30,989 nt of DNA from Saccharothrix sp. ST-888. Lineage in GTDB: Bacteria > Actinomycetota > Actinomycetes > Streptomycetales > Streptomycetaceae. Within the stretch, counting starts at the first letter, position 1, and each line of letters begins with the position of its first letter. Both the position numbers and the translations under genes were made by a program. The stretch is taken from NCBI RefSeq assembly GCF_000955975.1, contig NZ_JYJF01000090.1:1-30989 (forward strand). The letters run 5' to 3'. This document shows positions 15,392-23,232 of this stretch, in pieces. The notes under the pieces are model-generated. The model was not told where the DNA came from. It was given only the letters and a program-made list of their open reading frames with translations, and ran no database searches.

Positions 15392-16315
15392 ATGGGAGTT
15401 GACCGCAGGGGCTTCTTGAGGGCATCGGTTGCGGCGGCCGCCGCGGGCGCCGTTGCGTGGACGGCTGCCGTGCCGGAGGCGACGGCGGCTTCGGCGACGG
15501 CGGCCGGGCTCTCGCCGGGCGACTGGATGGCCCGGCTGGGCGACGCCACGCCGCTGTCCCGGCTGACCATCCCGGGCACCCACGACTCCTGTGCGCGCTA
15601 CGGCGGAGCGCTGACTGAGTGCCAGACTCTCTCCATCCCACAGCAGTTGGAGTCGGGCATCCGCTTCCTCGACATCCGCTGCCGGTCGATCGGCGGCTCC
15701 TTCGCGATCCACCACGGGCCGGTCTACCAGCAGGTGATGTTCGGGGACGTACTCGTCGCCTGCGCCGCGTTCCTGGCGGCCCACCCGGGCGAGAGCGTCC
15801 TGATGCGGGTGAAGCAGGAGTACTCGCAGGTGAGCGACGCGGACTTCCTCGCGGTCTTCAACGACTATCTCGACAACCGGGGTTGGCGCGGCCTGTTCCA
15901 CCTGGGCGACAGCCTGCCCACGCTCGGCGCCGCCCGTGGACGGGTGGTGCTGATCTCCGACGTCCCGACCCTCCCGGCCGTCGGCTGGTTCGGCTCCCGA
16001 CTGAACCTCCAGGACAACTGGACCGTCCCCACGCTCTTCGACCGCCCGCGCAAGTACCAGGACGTGGTCGACCAGATCAACCGGGCGGCGGCGGCCGGCG
16101 GCCCCGACGGCCCCCTGTTCGTCAACTTCCTGAGCGGGTCGAGCGCGGGTTGCTTCCCGACCGACTGCGCGTCCTACGTCAACCCGCGGGTGCAGAGCTA
16201 CCTCGGCGGCTTCGCCGCCGGCCACGGCCACCCGCCGCTCGGTGTCCTCGTCATGGACTTCCCCGAACGCCATGCCCCCGCCCTGACCTCGACCCTGCTC
16301 GACTGGAACGCCTAG
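15392..16315 (+). CDS. Secreted PI-PLC-X-like phosphodiesterase
   Basis: An exported phosphatidylinositol-specific phospholipase C-like protein of 307 residues. A Tat signal (DRRGFLRASVAAAAAGAVAW) leads the chain and the mature part begins around residue 33. The general-acid/base histidines of the family are seen in IPGTHDS (H64) and FAIHHGPV (H107 or H108), with RFLDIRCRS between them. The fold is a TIM barrel that cleaves phosphodiester bonds of inositol lipids without needing calcium in bacterial members. ATG 15392 is chosen because the twin-arginine motif then lies at residues 5-6 and GGAGG precedes it by 4 bases; ATG 15377 would add five residues. The single gene ends at a strong terminator. 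The lipid substrate in the habitat is unknown. Confidence 0.85.
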   Translation: MGVDRRGFLRASVAAAAAGAVAWTAAVPEATAASATAAGLSPGDWMARLGDATPLSRLTIPGTHDSCARYGGALTECQTLSIPQQLESGIRFLDIRCRSIGGSFAIHHGPVYQQVMFGDVLVACAAFLAAHPGESVLMRVKQEYSQVSDADFLAVFNDYLDNRGWRGLFHLGDSLPTLGAARGRVVLISDVPTLPAVGWFGSRLNLQDNWTVPTLFDRPRKYQDVVDQINRAAAAGGPDGPLFVNFLSGSSAGCFPTDCASYVNPRVQSYLGGFAAGHGHPPLGVLVMDFPERHAPALTSTLLDWNA

Positions 16316-16364
16316 GGCGCCGGCCCGGGGGAGGACGGGTGCTGCGGCCGAGGCAGCGGAGAAC

Positions 16365-16409
16365 ACCCCGGCGGGGGCGCCGTGTCGGTCACGGTGCCCC
16401 CGCCGGGGT
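16365..16409. terminator. Bidirectional terminator, 20-bp stem
   Basis: A 20-bp inverted repeat with one G-T pair (16365-16384 and 16390-16409) and a 5-base loop stands between the converging PLC-like gene and the T7SS operon, ending 15 bases before the stop of the latter. Confidence 0.8.
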
Positions 16410-16424
16410 GGTGCCGCCGGAGCG

Positions 16425-18206
16425 TCAGCCGAAGGCCTGCTCGATCCGGGAGCGGTCGACGCGGTAGGGGCCGGGGTCGCTCTCCAGCCCCAGGTCGTGG
16501 GTCACCTCGCCCAGCACGGCCTGCTTGTTGACGTCGTCGGTCAGCGCGCCCGAGGCCGCGCCCCAGGCCGCCTGCCCGGCCCGCTTGCCGAGGACCTTGG
16601 GGCCGAGGCCCTCACCGGTGTGCACGTCGTCCGGGTCGACCCCGAGGGCCTGGCCGAACTGGTCCTTGGCGTAGTCCGTGACCTTGCCGTCGGCGTAGCT
16701 GACGGCCTTGCGGGTGGCGTAGTCCTTGAGGCCGTCGCCGACCCCGTCGAGGGACTTGTTGCGCCAGGCGTCCTTGCCCAGCTTGCCGAGGCCCTCGCCG
16801 CCCTCCTCGAAGTCCTTGAGGCCCTGGACCGCGGTCTTGACGTTCTTGAGCTCGGTGGCGGCCTTCTTGATGTCCTCCACCTTCCGGACGGCCTTGACTG
16901 CGGAGCCCAGGTCCTTGAGAGCCTTGAGGATCTTCTCCAGATTCTCGGCCAGTTCGGTGGACACCCGCGCGACCCGGGCGACGAAGACCGCGATCTCGGC
17001 CTCGCTGATCAGCGCGTCGGCGATGAGGCCGATGCCCGCCGTCAGTATGGCGATCACCGCCTCCGCCGCCAGCGAGACGATCAGCGCCTCGATCGCCTCG
17101 CTGATGATCTCGATGATCATGCCCTCGGCGAGCGCGCACTCCTGGGCCGCCGAGTTGATGATCTGCGCGGTCTGGAGCATGCCCTCGGCGGTGGAGTCGA
17201 GGGCCTCGACCACCTCGCCCATGTGGCGTCCGAAGGCGTCGGAGGCGGTGCCCTCCCACTGCGCGGACAGCGGCACGACGTTGCCCCGCAGCTGCTCGGC
17301 CACGTACTGCACGGCCTTCGCCTGGGCCTGCCACTCCTCGGCGGCGGCGTTCAGCTCGTCCAGGTTGCCGGTGACCTTCTCCAGCTCGTTCATCAGACCG
17401 GACTTCTCCAGTGCGTACTGGACCGCCTCGTCCAGCATGCCGCCCAGGCCGTCCCTGGAGGGGTGGGTGGCCGGGGTGAGCGGAGTCACCGGGGCCGGGT
17501 AGTTGTTCTGGGCCCAGGTGTAGGCCGAGCTCCCGTACGGCGTCAGTCTCGTCCCGCCGTACGGGCTGGGGGTGCCGGGCGCCAGCGGGTACGCGCCGGT
17601 CGTCATGCCGAGGCTGCCGACTGCCGCACCGACCCCGGCGCCCACCGCACCGCCCACCGTGCCGATGGGCCCGCCGACGGACCCGGACTCCGAGCCGCTG
17701 CCGGACGAGCCCTCTCCCGCACCCTCGGAACCGTCCTCGGACTTGCCGAAGATCGCCTCCTTGGCCTTGTCCACGGCGAAGGTGCCGAGTGCCTCGGAGC
17801 CCTTCTCCTTGACGGTCTCGCCGGTCTTGCGCGCGAAGCCCTTGAACCAGCCCTCGTCCGGCTCGCTGACCGACGGGTCGTCACCCTCGGGCTCGCCCCC
17901 GCCGCCCGGCTCGTGACCCGGGGTCTGGCCGGAGCCGGAGCCGGAGCCGGTGCTGGAGCCGGGCGTGTGGCCGCTGGGGGTGTGGCCGCCCGAGCCGGAG
18001 CCGTCGTCCGCCGGGGGACGGCCGTGCTGCCCGCCGGTGACGGGCCCGGTGGGCGGGGTGGGGTCGCTGGGGTGCGGGGCCGGCTGGTGGCCGTGGTCCG
18101 GGTTGTGCGAGGGCGACGGCGAGGGGGCCGGCGACGACGTGTGGCCCGAGCCGTGGGACCCCGAGCCGTGGGACGACGAGCCGTGGGAGGACGAACGGGT
18201 GCTCAC
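16425..18206 (-). CDS. WXG-domain protein, putative type VII secretion substrate
   Basis: A 593-residue protein. Residues 1-100 are Ser/His/Gly/Pro-rich low-complexity sequence. A charged segment (about 118-155) follows, then a Gly/Ala stretch (about 177-200). A helical region at 255-362 carries a WXG turn (QWEGTASDAF, W317-E-G319), as in WXG100 and related ESX substrates. A hydrophobic helical part, about 364-410, follows, and then a Lys-rich amphipathic helix region up to the end. The GTG start at 18206 overlaps the stop of the EspC-like gene (GTGA), so the two are coupled. No recognisable enzymatic toxin domain or immunity partner was found, so toxin is only one possibility. The disordered N-terminal part is unusual, since WXG domains are generally N-terminal. 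Confidence 0.75.
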   Translation of the reverse strand: MSTRSSSHGSSSHGSGSHGSGHTSSPAPSPSPSHNPDHGHQPAPHPSDPTPPTGPVTGGQHGRPPADDGSGSGGHTPSGHTPGSSTGSGSGSGQTPGHEPGGGGEPEGDDPSVSEPDEGWFKGFARKTGETVKEKGSEALGTFAVDKAKEAIFGKSEDGSEGAGEGSSGSGSESGSVGGPIGTVGGAVGAGVGAAVGSLGMTTGAYPLAPGTPSPYGGTRLTPYGSSAYTWAQNNYPAPVTPLTPATHPSRDGLGGMLDEAVQYALEKSGLMNELEKVTGNLDELNAAAEEWQAQAKAVQYVAEQLRGNVVPLSAQWEGTASDAFGRHMGEVVEALDSTAEGMLQTAQIINSAAQECALAEGMIIEIISEAIEALIVSLAAEAVIAILTAGIGLIADALISEAEIAVFVARVARVSTELAENLEKILKALKDLGSAVKAVRKVEDIKKAATELKNVKTAVQGLKDFEEGGEGLGKLGKDAWRNKSLDGVGDGLKDYATRKAVSYADGKVTDYAKDQFGQALGVDPDDVHTGEGLGPKVLGKRAGQAAWGAASGALTDDVNKQAVLGEVTHDLGLESDPGPYRVDRSRIEQAFG

Positions 18207-18517
18207 TGTCCGCCCCCGAGGGTGGTGCTGATGGCCTGATCGTGCTCGGCGTAGTTCTGCGCCGAGTGGTTGAGCCCGGTCGCCGTCCCGGTCAGGGCCT
18301 CCATGAGATCCGAGAGGTTCTGCCGACTCGCGTCGGCGTGCTCCCGGTAGGTCTGCGCCAGGTTCTGAGCGTTGGGCAGGTGCCCGAACGCGTCGGGGGA
18401 GACGGCGATACCGGAGATCGCCATCTGAGCCCGTGCGAGCTGTTCCTGTTGCTCGGTGGTCGTCGACGCATACCGACCGAGAGCTTCGGGCTGAACCCGA
18501 AACCCGGTGTCCCCCAT
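18203..18517 (-). CDS. EspC-like type VII secretion target
   Basis: A small helical protein of 104 residues with the plan of the EspC/WXG100-like superfamily: helix (GFRVQPEALGRYASTTTEQQEQLARAQ), a short loop, and a second long helix ending in a YxxxD signal (Y89-AEH-D93) plus a flexible tail. The YxxxD/E motif is the established export signal of ESX substrates. It has no transmembrane segment. It is the first gene of a two-gene operon with the WXG protein, overlapping it by 4 bases. Such pairs are usually secreted as heterodimers. No ESX ATPase or membrane component is in the window, so the machinery must be elsewhere. The start ATG at 18517 has AGGAAAGG upstream. Confidence 0.78.
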   Translation of the reverse strand: MGDTGFRVQPEALGRYASTTTEQQEQLARAQMAISGIAVSPDAFGHLPNAQNLAQTYREHADASRQNLSDLMEALTGTATGLNHSAQNYAEHDQAISTTLGGGQ

Positions 18518-18897
18518 GGCCTTGGCCTTTCCTGTGAAGCAGCGGTGAGCGGCTCATCCTACTTATGCGGTGTTGACACGCCTGACCCAGTGCCACCTCC
18601 GAACGCGGCCTCCCGGCGGCGCGGCGGACGGCCGTCCGGCATCCGGGGCGGCTTGGGTAAAGAGTTCCTCCCACGGGCCGCCGTGGCGCGGACCCGAGGG
18701 CGGACCCGGTCCACCCGTAGGGCCCGCCCGGACCACGGGTTTTGCGGTCTGCCACCGATGTCCCGGGCGCTGCCGGCCGCCCGCCGGGGTGCTTCCGGCG
18801 GGGCCGTCCCGTCCGTTCGTGGCGGAACCGGGGAGATCCCGACGGCGTCCGTCCGGACTATGCACAAGATCGTGAATGTTGATCGGGGGGCCCGGGT
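18518..18897. other. Intergenic region without a credible gene
   Basis: About 380 bases separate the T7SS operon from the phosphatase pseudogene. Long open frames here are high-GC artefacts rich in Arg, Pro and Gly. Reading toward the T7SS genes, TAGGAT (near 18555) could be a -10 box, but no good -35 hexamer is paired with it. Nothing else was recognised. Confidence 0.5.
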
Positions 18898-19534
18898 ATG
18901 ACGGACACGGCCACGCGCTACCTCTGTCTCGTCAGGTACGGCGAGGCCACGCCGGACGAGAGCGGGCTCACCGGGAACGGTCGCCGCCAGGCCGTGCCGC
19001 TCGGTGAGCGGCTGCGGAACGTCCCGCTCTCGGTGATCTGCCACGGACCGCTGCCACGGACCGCTGCCACGGGCGGCGCAGACCGGCGAGCTGATCGCGG
19101 ATCAGCTCGCCGGTGTTCCCCTGCACCGGACGGAGCTGGCCGGCGACTACCTCCCGTACCTGCCGCAGCGGGCGGAACTGCCGCCGGACTCGGCCGATTT
19201 CCTGCTGCGGCGGCTCGCCGGGTTCCCGGCGGAGGAGTGTGAGCGCGGTCCGCTGCTGGCCCGTCAGGCGCTCGCCCGGTTCACCGGTCCGGTCGCCGGT
19301 GACCACCCCCGCCACGAGTTGGTGGTGACCCACAACTTCCTCGTCGCCTGGCTCGTCCGGGCGGCGCACGAGGCCCCGGAGTGGCGCTGGATGAGCCTCG
19401 ACCACGGCAACGCCGCCCTGACGGTCATCCGTTACGCACCCGGACGACCCTCCGCCGTGCTGCTCCGGAACGACATGGGACACCTCCCCGAGGAGCTCCG
19501 CTGGACCGGCTTCCCACCCGGGTTCTGCCGCTGA
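18898..19534 (+). pseudogene. Histidine phosphatase (phosphoglycerate-mutase family), broken by a 13-bp duplication
   Basis: The frame from ATG 18898 reads MTDTATRYLCLVRYGEATPDES and continues to VICHGPLPR. A 13-base segment (ccacggaccgctg) is tandemly repeated at 19041-19066, shifting the frame by one. Deleting one copy gives AAQTGELIADQLAGVPL and an uninterrupted protein of about 208 residues to the stop at 19534, including the second active-site histidine in VVTHNF. A further defect lies at the start: the catalytic RHG is RYG (TAC in place of CAC). Two independent lesions make this an inactive gene. The intact family member would remove phosphate from a small molecule or protein. A sequencing error cannot explain the Tyr substitution as easily as the duplication. 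Confidence 0.85.
19041..19066. repeat. 13-base tandem duplication causing a frameshift
   Basis: Two perfect copies of ccacggaccgctg, followed by a partial third (ccacgg). The downstream partial copy probably primed slippage. The net +13 bases destroys the phosphatase reading frame. Confidence 0.92.
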
Positions 19535-19651
19535 GCGGACCGAGATCGAAAGTTCATCAGAAAAAAAGTGTTATCCGGGCCAGGCCCGCTGATCTCCCAA
19601 AACGTCGGCACAAGCAGCAGTACCCGACCGAGAGCCGACGGGGAGACAGAC

Positions 19652-21775
19652 ATGGGACGTAGAGGAGCGGCGCACAGCCGCCGGAAGCGCCGGACGATGC
19701 TGGCCACCGCAGCGACGGTGACCGCAGGGCTCGTTGTCGGTGCCATTGCCTTCGGTGCCGTGGGCGACGGCGGGTCGCGGACGGCGATGTCCGACGAGGC
19801 GCTGAGTCAGACCGTCGCGGTCCAGGCGGTCGAGCCCACCCCGGCCTCGACGCCGATGCACCAGGAGGCTCCGGCACCGATCCACTCGATACCCAAGAGC
19901 GACCCGGACCGGGGCATGGTCTACACCGGCCTGACCCCGGCCGCCCAGGGGGACCGCTGCGTGGGGGTCTACAAGGTGTCGGCGGCGGACCTGTGCACCC
20001 ACGGTCCGGACGTGGCGCCCAAGGGCGTCGACGTCGCGAAGGCGGTGCCACCGGCGGTGGCGGCCGCACCCGCACCGGAGCTGAAGAGCGGCAGCGCCGC
20101 CGCCGCGCCGTCGTCGACCGATCTGCTGACGGGCACGCCCCCGGTCCTGGACGCCCAGACCGGTACCGTGCTCGGCGGCTCGCCCTCCGCCGCGCCCACG
20201 ACCGCGGCCGCCGCGGCAGCGCCGGCCGCCGGTACGGCCGCGGCTCCGGCGGCCGGCACGGCGGTGGTCTGCGACGGTGACGGAAGCACCGGCAACCGGG
20301 TCCAGGTGCTGTACGTCCACGCCCCCGGCCAGGACCGCTTCGGCCAGTACCAGGCGTCGTTCAAGAAGTGGGCGGCCGACAGCGACGAGATCTACAACGC
20401 CAGCGCCGCCGAGACCGGGGGCGTCCGGCACATCCGGTACGTCACCGAGTCCGACTGCACGGTGTCGGTGCTGGACGTCGAGCTGTCCGCCGACGCCCTC
20501 CGGGAGTTCGGCTCGACCAACGACGCGCTGGCCGCCCAGGGCTTCAAGCGCCACGACCGCAAGTACATGATCTTCGCTGACACGAACGTCTACTGCGGGA
20601 TCGGCACCTTCAACGGTGACGAGCGGCCGGGCCAGGACAACACCAGCAACTTCGGCCCCTCGTACGGCCGGACGGACTCCGGCTGCTGGAGCGGCTCCAC
20701 GGCCGCCCACGAGCTCGGCCACAACCTCGGTGCGGTCAACAACAGCGCCCCGCACAGCAGCAAGGCCGGTCACTGCACCGACGAGTGGGACCTGATGTGC
20801 TACTCGGACGCGCCGTACTACCCGCAGATGCAGACCATCTGCCCGAACCGTGACCACGACGAGCGGCTCGACTGCAACCACGACGACTACTTCAACACCA
20901 ACCCGGAGCCGGGCAGTTACCTCACCACGCACTGGAACATCGCCAACAACCAGTTCCTGATCGCGGGCGGCGGCACCGGTCCGAACCCCAACCCGAGCCC
21001 CAGCCCGACCCTCAAGCCGACCGGCCGGCCGACGCCGACCGCCACACCGACGCCGTCGCCGACCCGGACCGCCGGACCGACCGGCCAGCTCGTGACGGTC
21101 GGTCAGATCACCCAGAACTCGGCCTCGCTGAGCTGGCCGCAGGCCGCCTCCGCATCCGGCTACGACCTCTGGGTGAACGGGCGCGCCCTCGGCACCGTCC
21201 GCGGCACGGTCGTCCGGCTGACCAACCTCCGCCCGGACACCGACTACAAGGTCGCGATCGCGGTCCGTGACCAGAGCGGCCACGCGGGCCAGCCCGGCCG
21301 GGCGACCGCCTTCCACACCCTCTCCGCGGGCGGCAGCTCCCTGCCGACCGGCAAGCCGTACGTGATGGTGAACAGCCTGACCGGCCAGGCGGCCGATCTG
21401 TGGGGCGGCTCGTTCAACGACGGGACCGTGCTCATCGGCTACCAGCGCACCGGCTACGCCAACCAGCAGTGGCTGTTCGACGACGCCGGCACGGGCGACG
21501 GGTACGTGCGGATCCGCTCGGCGAAGACCGACAAGTGCCTCCAGGTGGGCGGGGACCTCGACCCCGGTCAGTGGGTCGCCCAGCAGTCCTGCGGCAAGGA
21601 CTCTTCGCAGCAGTGGAAGGTGACGGCGAAGGGCAGCGGTTACCTGCTCACGCCGAAGGGGTCGGACCTGGTGCTCGGCCTCAGCAAGCGCTGGTACTAC
21701 GGCGGTTGGCTGCTGGAACTGCAGAAGCCCGACGGCCAGGCCTACCAGAACTGGACCGTCCAGGCCGCTTCCTGA
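19652..21775 (+). CDS. Secreted zinc metalloprotease with Fn3 and ricin-type lectin domains
   Basis: An exported protein of 707 residues. A basic and hydrophobic signal sequence (about 10-40) is followed by an Ala/Pro-rich pro-region to about 205. The metalloprotease domain, about 208-435, has the zinc motif H353-ELG-H357 and a Met-turn-like DLMCY (380-384). The usual third ligand at position +10 is Asn363, so the ligand may be His368 (APHS) or His374 (GHC), as in other actinobacterial proteases of this sort. A Pro/Thr linker, about 440-475, precedes an Fn3 domain (about 480-560) and a C-terminal ricin-B-like domain (567-707) with three QxW-type repeats (NQQW, SQQW, YQNW). Such proteins digest extracellular polymers and bind glycans. 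ATG 19652 has GGGGAGA upstream and places the signal peptide correctly. Confidence 0.85.
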   Translation: MGRRGAAHSRRKRRTMLATAATVTAGLVVGAIAFGAVGDGGSRTAMSDEALSQTVAVQAVEPTPASTPMHQEAPAPIHSIPKSDPDRGMVYTGLTPAAQGDRCVGVYKVSAADLCTHGPDVAPKGVDVAKAVPPAVAAAPAPELKSGSAAAAPSSTDLLTGTPPVLDAQTGTVLGGSPSAAPTTAAAAAAPAAGTAAAPAAGTAVVCDGDGSTGNRVQVLYVHAPGQDRFGQYQASFKKWAADSDEIYNASAAETGGVRHIRYVTESDCTVSVLDVELSADALREFGSTNDALAAQGFKRHDRKYMIFADTNVYCGIGTFNGDERPGQDNTSNFGPSYGRTDSGCWSGSTAAHELGHNLGAVNNSAPHSSKAGHCTDEWDLMCYSDAPYYPQMQTICPNRDHDERLDCNHDDYFNTNPEPGSYLTTHWNIANNQFLIAGGGTGPNPNPSPSPTLKPTGRPTPTATPTPSPTRTAGPTGQLVTVGQITQNSASLSWPQAASASGYDLWVNGRALGTVRGTVVRLTNLRPDTDYKVAIAVRDQSGHAGQPGRATAFHTLSAGGSSLPTGKPYVMVNSLTGQAADLWGGSFNDGTVLIGYQRTGYANQQWLFDDAGTGDGYVRIRSAKTDKCLQVGGDLDPGQWVAQQSCGKDSSQQWKVTAKGSGYLLTPKGSDLVLGLSKRWYYGGWLLELQKPDGQAYQNWTVQAAS

Positions 21776-21792
21776 GCCGCCGGTATCGGTCC

Positions 21793-21838
21793 GCGGCGGG
21801 GGCGGAGCCTTCCGTCCCCGCCGCTCCATTTCCCTTTT
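21793..21838 (+). terminator. Intrinsic terminator after the metalloprotease
   Basis: GCGGCGGGG (21793-21801) pairs with CCCCGCCGC (21816-21824) across a 14-base loop, and a T-rich run (tccatttccctttt) follows to 21838. It lies between the protease stop and the next start. Confidence 0.7.
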
Positions 21839-21855
21839 CGGCACCGGGAGGAACC

Positions 21856-22545
21856 TTGCCGACGTCCCATCGACCCACTGCCCTCACGGCCGCTCTCGCA
21901 GCCGTCGCCGCGGCGGCCGCACTGCTGTTCTGCGGAGCCGTGCTGCTGGCCGTATCGAGCCCCGCCGCCGCACACGGCGACTCCATCAGCCTTCGGATCT
22001 CCGGCCGGGCGGACGGCCACCCGCTGGTGGTGGCCAGTTGGGAGAACGACGGCGACCCGGTCACCGAGCCCGTCGCGGCCACGCTCAGCGGGCTTGCGGC
22101 GGACGGCCGTTCGGTCGGGCCGTGGCGCCTGACCGCCGTCCCGGGCGCCGAGGCCACCTACACCACCGACCAGGCGCTGCCGGCCGGCAGCTGGCAGATC
22201 ACGGTCGAGGCGGGTTTCCCGGCCCTCGGCCGCGGCGAGGCATCCCTGACCGTCACAGCCGTCGCCGACCCGCCGACCGCCACCCAGCCGTCGCCCGCCG
22301 CCGACCCGTCGGCCGGAGCAACCGTGCGGCCGCCCTCGGCGGGACCGTCCGCACCGACGGCTTCGACGGCTTCGACTGCCGGGGCCGCCTCGCCGTCCGC
22401 AGCTGCCGGTTCCGCGGACCCCTCGGCCTCCCACGGCAGTTCGGGCGGCTGGACCACCGGCATCGCGATCGTCGTCGCGCTGCTCGCCATCGTGCTCCTG
22501 GCCCTGGTGGTGCGGCTGCGCCGCCGTCGAACACGCAGCCGCTGA
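21856..22545 (+). CDS. Exported, membrane-anchored protein with N-terminal His
   Basis: A 229-residue protein with a signal peptide to about residue 37 (LFCGAVLLAVSSPAAAHGD) and a C-terminal membrane helix (GWTTGIAIVVALLAIVLLALVV) followed by an Arg-rich tail. The mature chain would begin with His-Gly, the pattern of copper-binding CopC-like and some YtkA-like proteins. The core of about 100 residues has alternating strands (ISLRISGRADGHPLVVASWENDGDPV, LSGLAADGRSVGPWRL) and is followed by a Pro/Ala/Ser linker. I choose the TTG at 21856, because GGGAGG lies 4 bases upstream and the signal peptide starts there; the frame is open farther upstream without a good site. The function is unknown; metal binding is inference. 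It stands alone after the protease. Confidence 0.7.
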   Translation: MPTSHRPTALTAALAAVAAAAALLFCGAVLLAVSSPAAAHGDSISLRISGRADGHPLVVASWENDGDPVTEPVAATLSGLAADGRSVGPWRLTAVPGAEATYTTDQALPAGSWQITVEAGFPALGRGEASLTVTAVADPPTATQPSPAADPSAGATVRPPSAGPSAPTASTASTAGAASPSAAAGSADPSASHGSSGGWTTGIAIVVALLAIVLLALVVRLRRRRTRSR

Positions 22546-22846
22546 CCGCCGGACACCGCCCCTGCCGACCCCGCGGCACACCGGATCCCCCGCCTCCGTC
22601 CAACTCCAGAGCGCCGGCCTCAACGGCCCGTACCTCGCCGATCTTCTCTGCACCAACGCCGGGTCAGGTCAGCTCACGGATCGGTGGACGCGAAAGGACG
22701 TGAGGCGGTCAGGCTCGATGTCTGGGAGCCGATCGGGGACCGGTGGGTGAGCTCGTCCTGTCTGGCCGTGCGGGGAGGTCGACGACTGGCAGTAGTCGCC
22801 CGTCGGATGTGTCAGCTTGCGTGATGAACGAGGAACAAGAACAAGA
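22546..22846. other. Intergenic region without a recognised gene
   Basis: About 300 bases between the membrane protein and the DUF3592 gene. Composition is slightly less G+C-biased and codon-like periodicity is weak. An open frame on the minus strand ends at 22669 but shows no recognised motif; I do not call it a gene. Confidence 0.45.
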
Positions 22847-23182
22847 TCATCGGGTGAGCGTGGCCAGCACTGCGGCACCGAGGAAGAGCACGCCTCCGAT
22901 AAACAGGCCAACGATCCGGGATCGGCGGTGCTTCGGGGTGAACACCCTTGCACTCTCCGACTGTTCGGGAAGATAGACGACCGGCACATGGGCTCCGAGG
23001 TCCAGCCCCAGCCCCGTCCCCGTCGCCGCGGGCCGGAACCTGACGGGTCGGCCCTGCCGGTCGGTGAACTCGATCACAGGCGTCAGGAAATCGTCCGACG
23101 GCGCCTGCTCCTGGTCCACCACCACCCCTTCGGCGTGAACGCCGTACCGACGCAGCCGCGCTTGCAGCCGCACCTCCCGCAC
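22847..23182 (-). pseudogene. DUF3592-like membrane protein, 5'-truncated
   Basis: The frame from GTG 23182 gives 111 residues with a soluble DUF3592-like core (GVHAEGVVVDQE...PVIEFTDRQGRPVRF...VPVVYLPEQSESARV) and a C-terminal membrane helix (IVGLFIGGVLFLGAAVL). The family normally has a second, N-terminal membrane helix. Reading the same frame upstream of 23182 gives VGLCAFAGLLCLWGGVREV, which has just that character, but no ATG, GTG or TTG precedes it before the sequence turns into the Tn3 transposase remnant at about 23230. So the gene probably lost its start codon when the transposon inserted or was rearranged. It may still be translated from GTG 23182 as a shorter protein. Its function is unknown. 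Confidence 0.65.
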
Positions 23183-23232
23183 ACCACCCCACAGGCACAG
23201 CAGGCCCGCAAACGCGCAAAGCCCGACGCGCG

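Noticed and set aside
16497..18239. 580-codon plus-strand frame opposite the T7SS protein
   Set aside because: A Leu/Gly/Arg-rich shadow; the opposite strand holds a WXG motif and a coupled start.
19571..21844. 757-codon minus-strand frame opposite the metalloprotease
   Set aside because: Antisense artefact; the plus strand has signal peptide, HExxH, Fn3 and QxW repeats.
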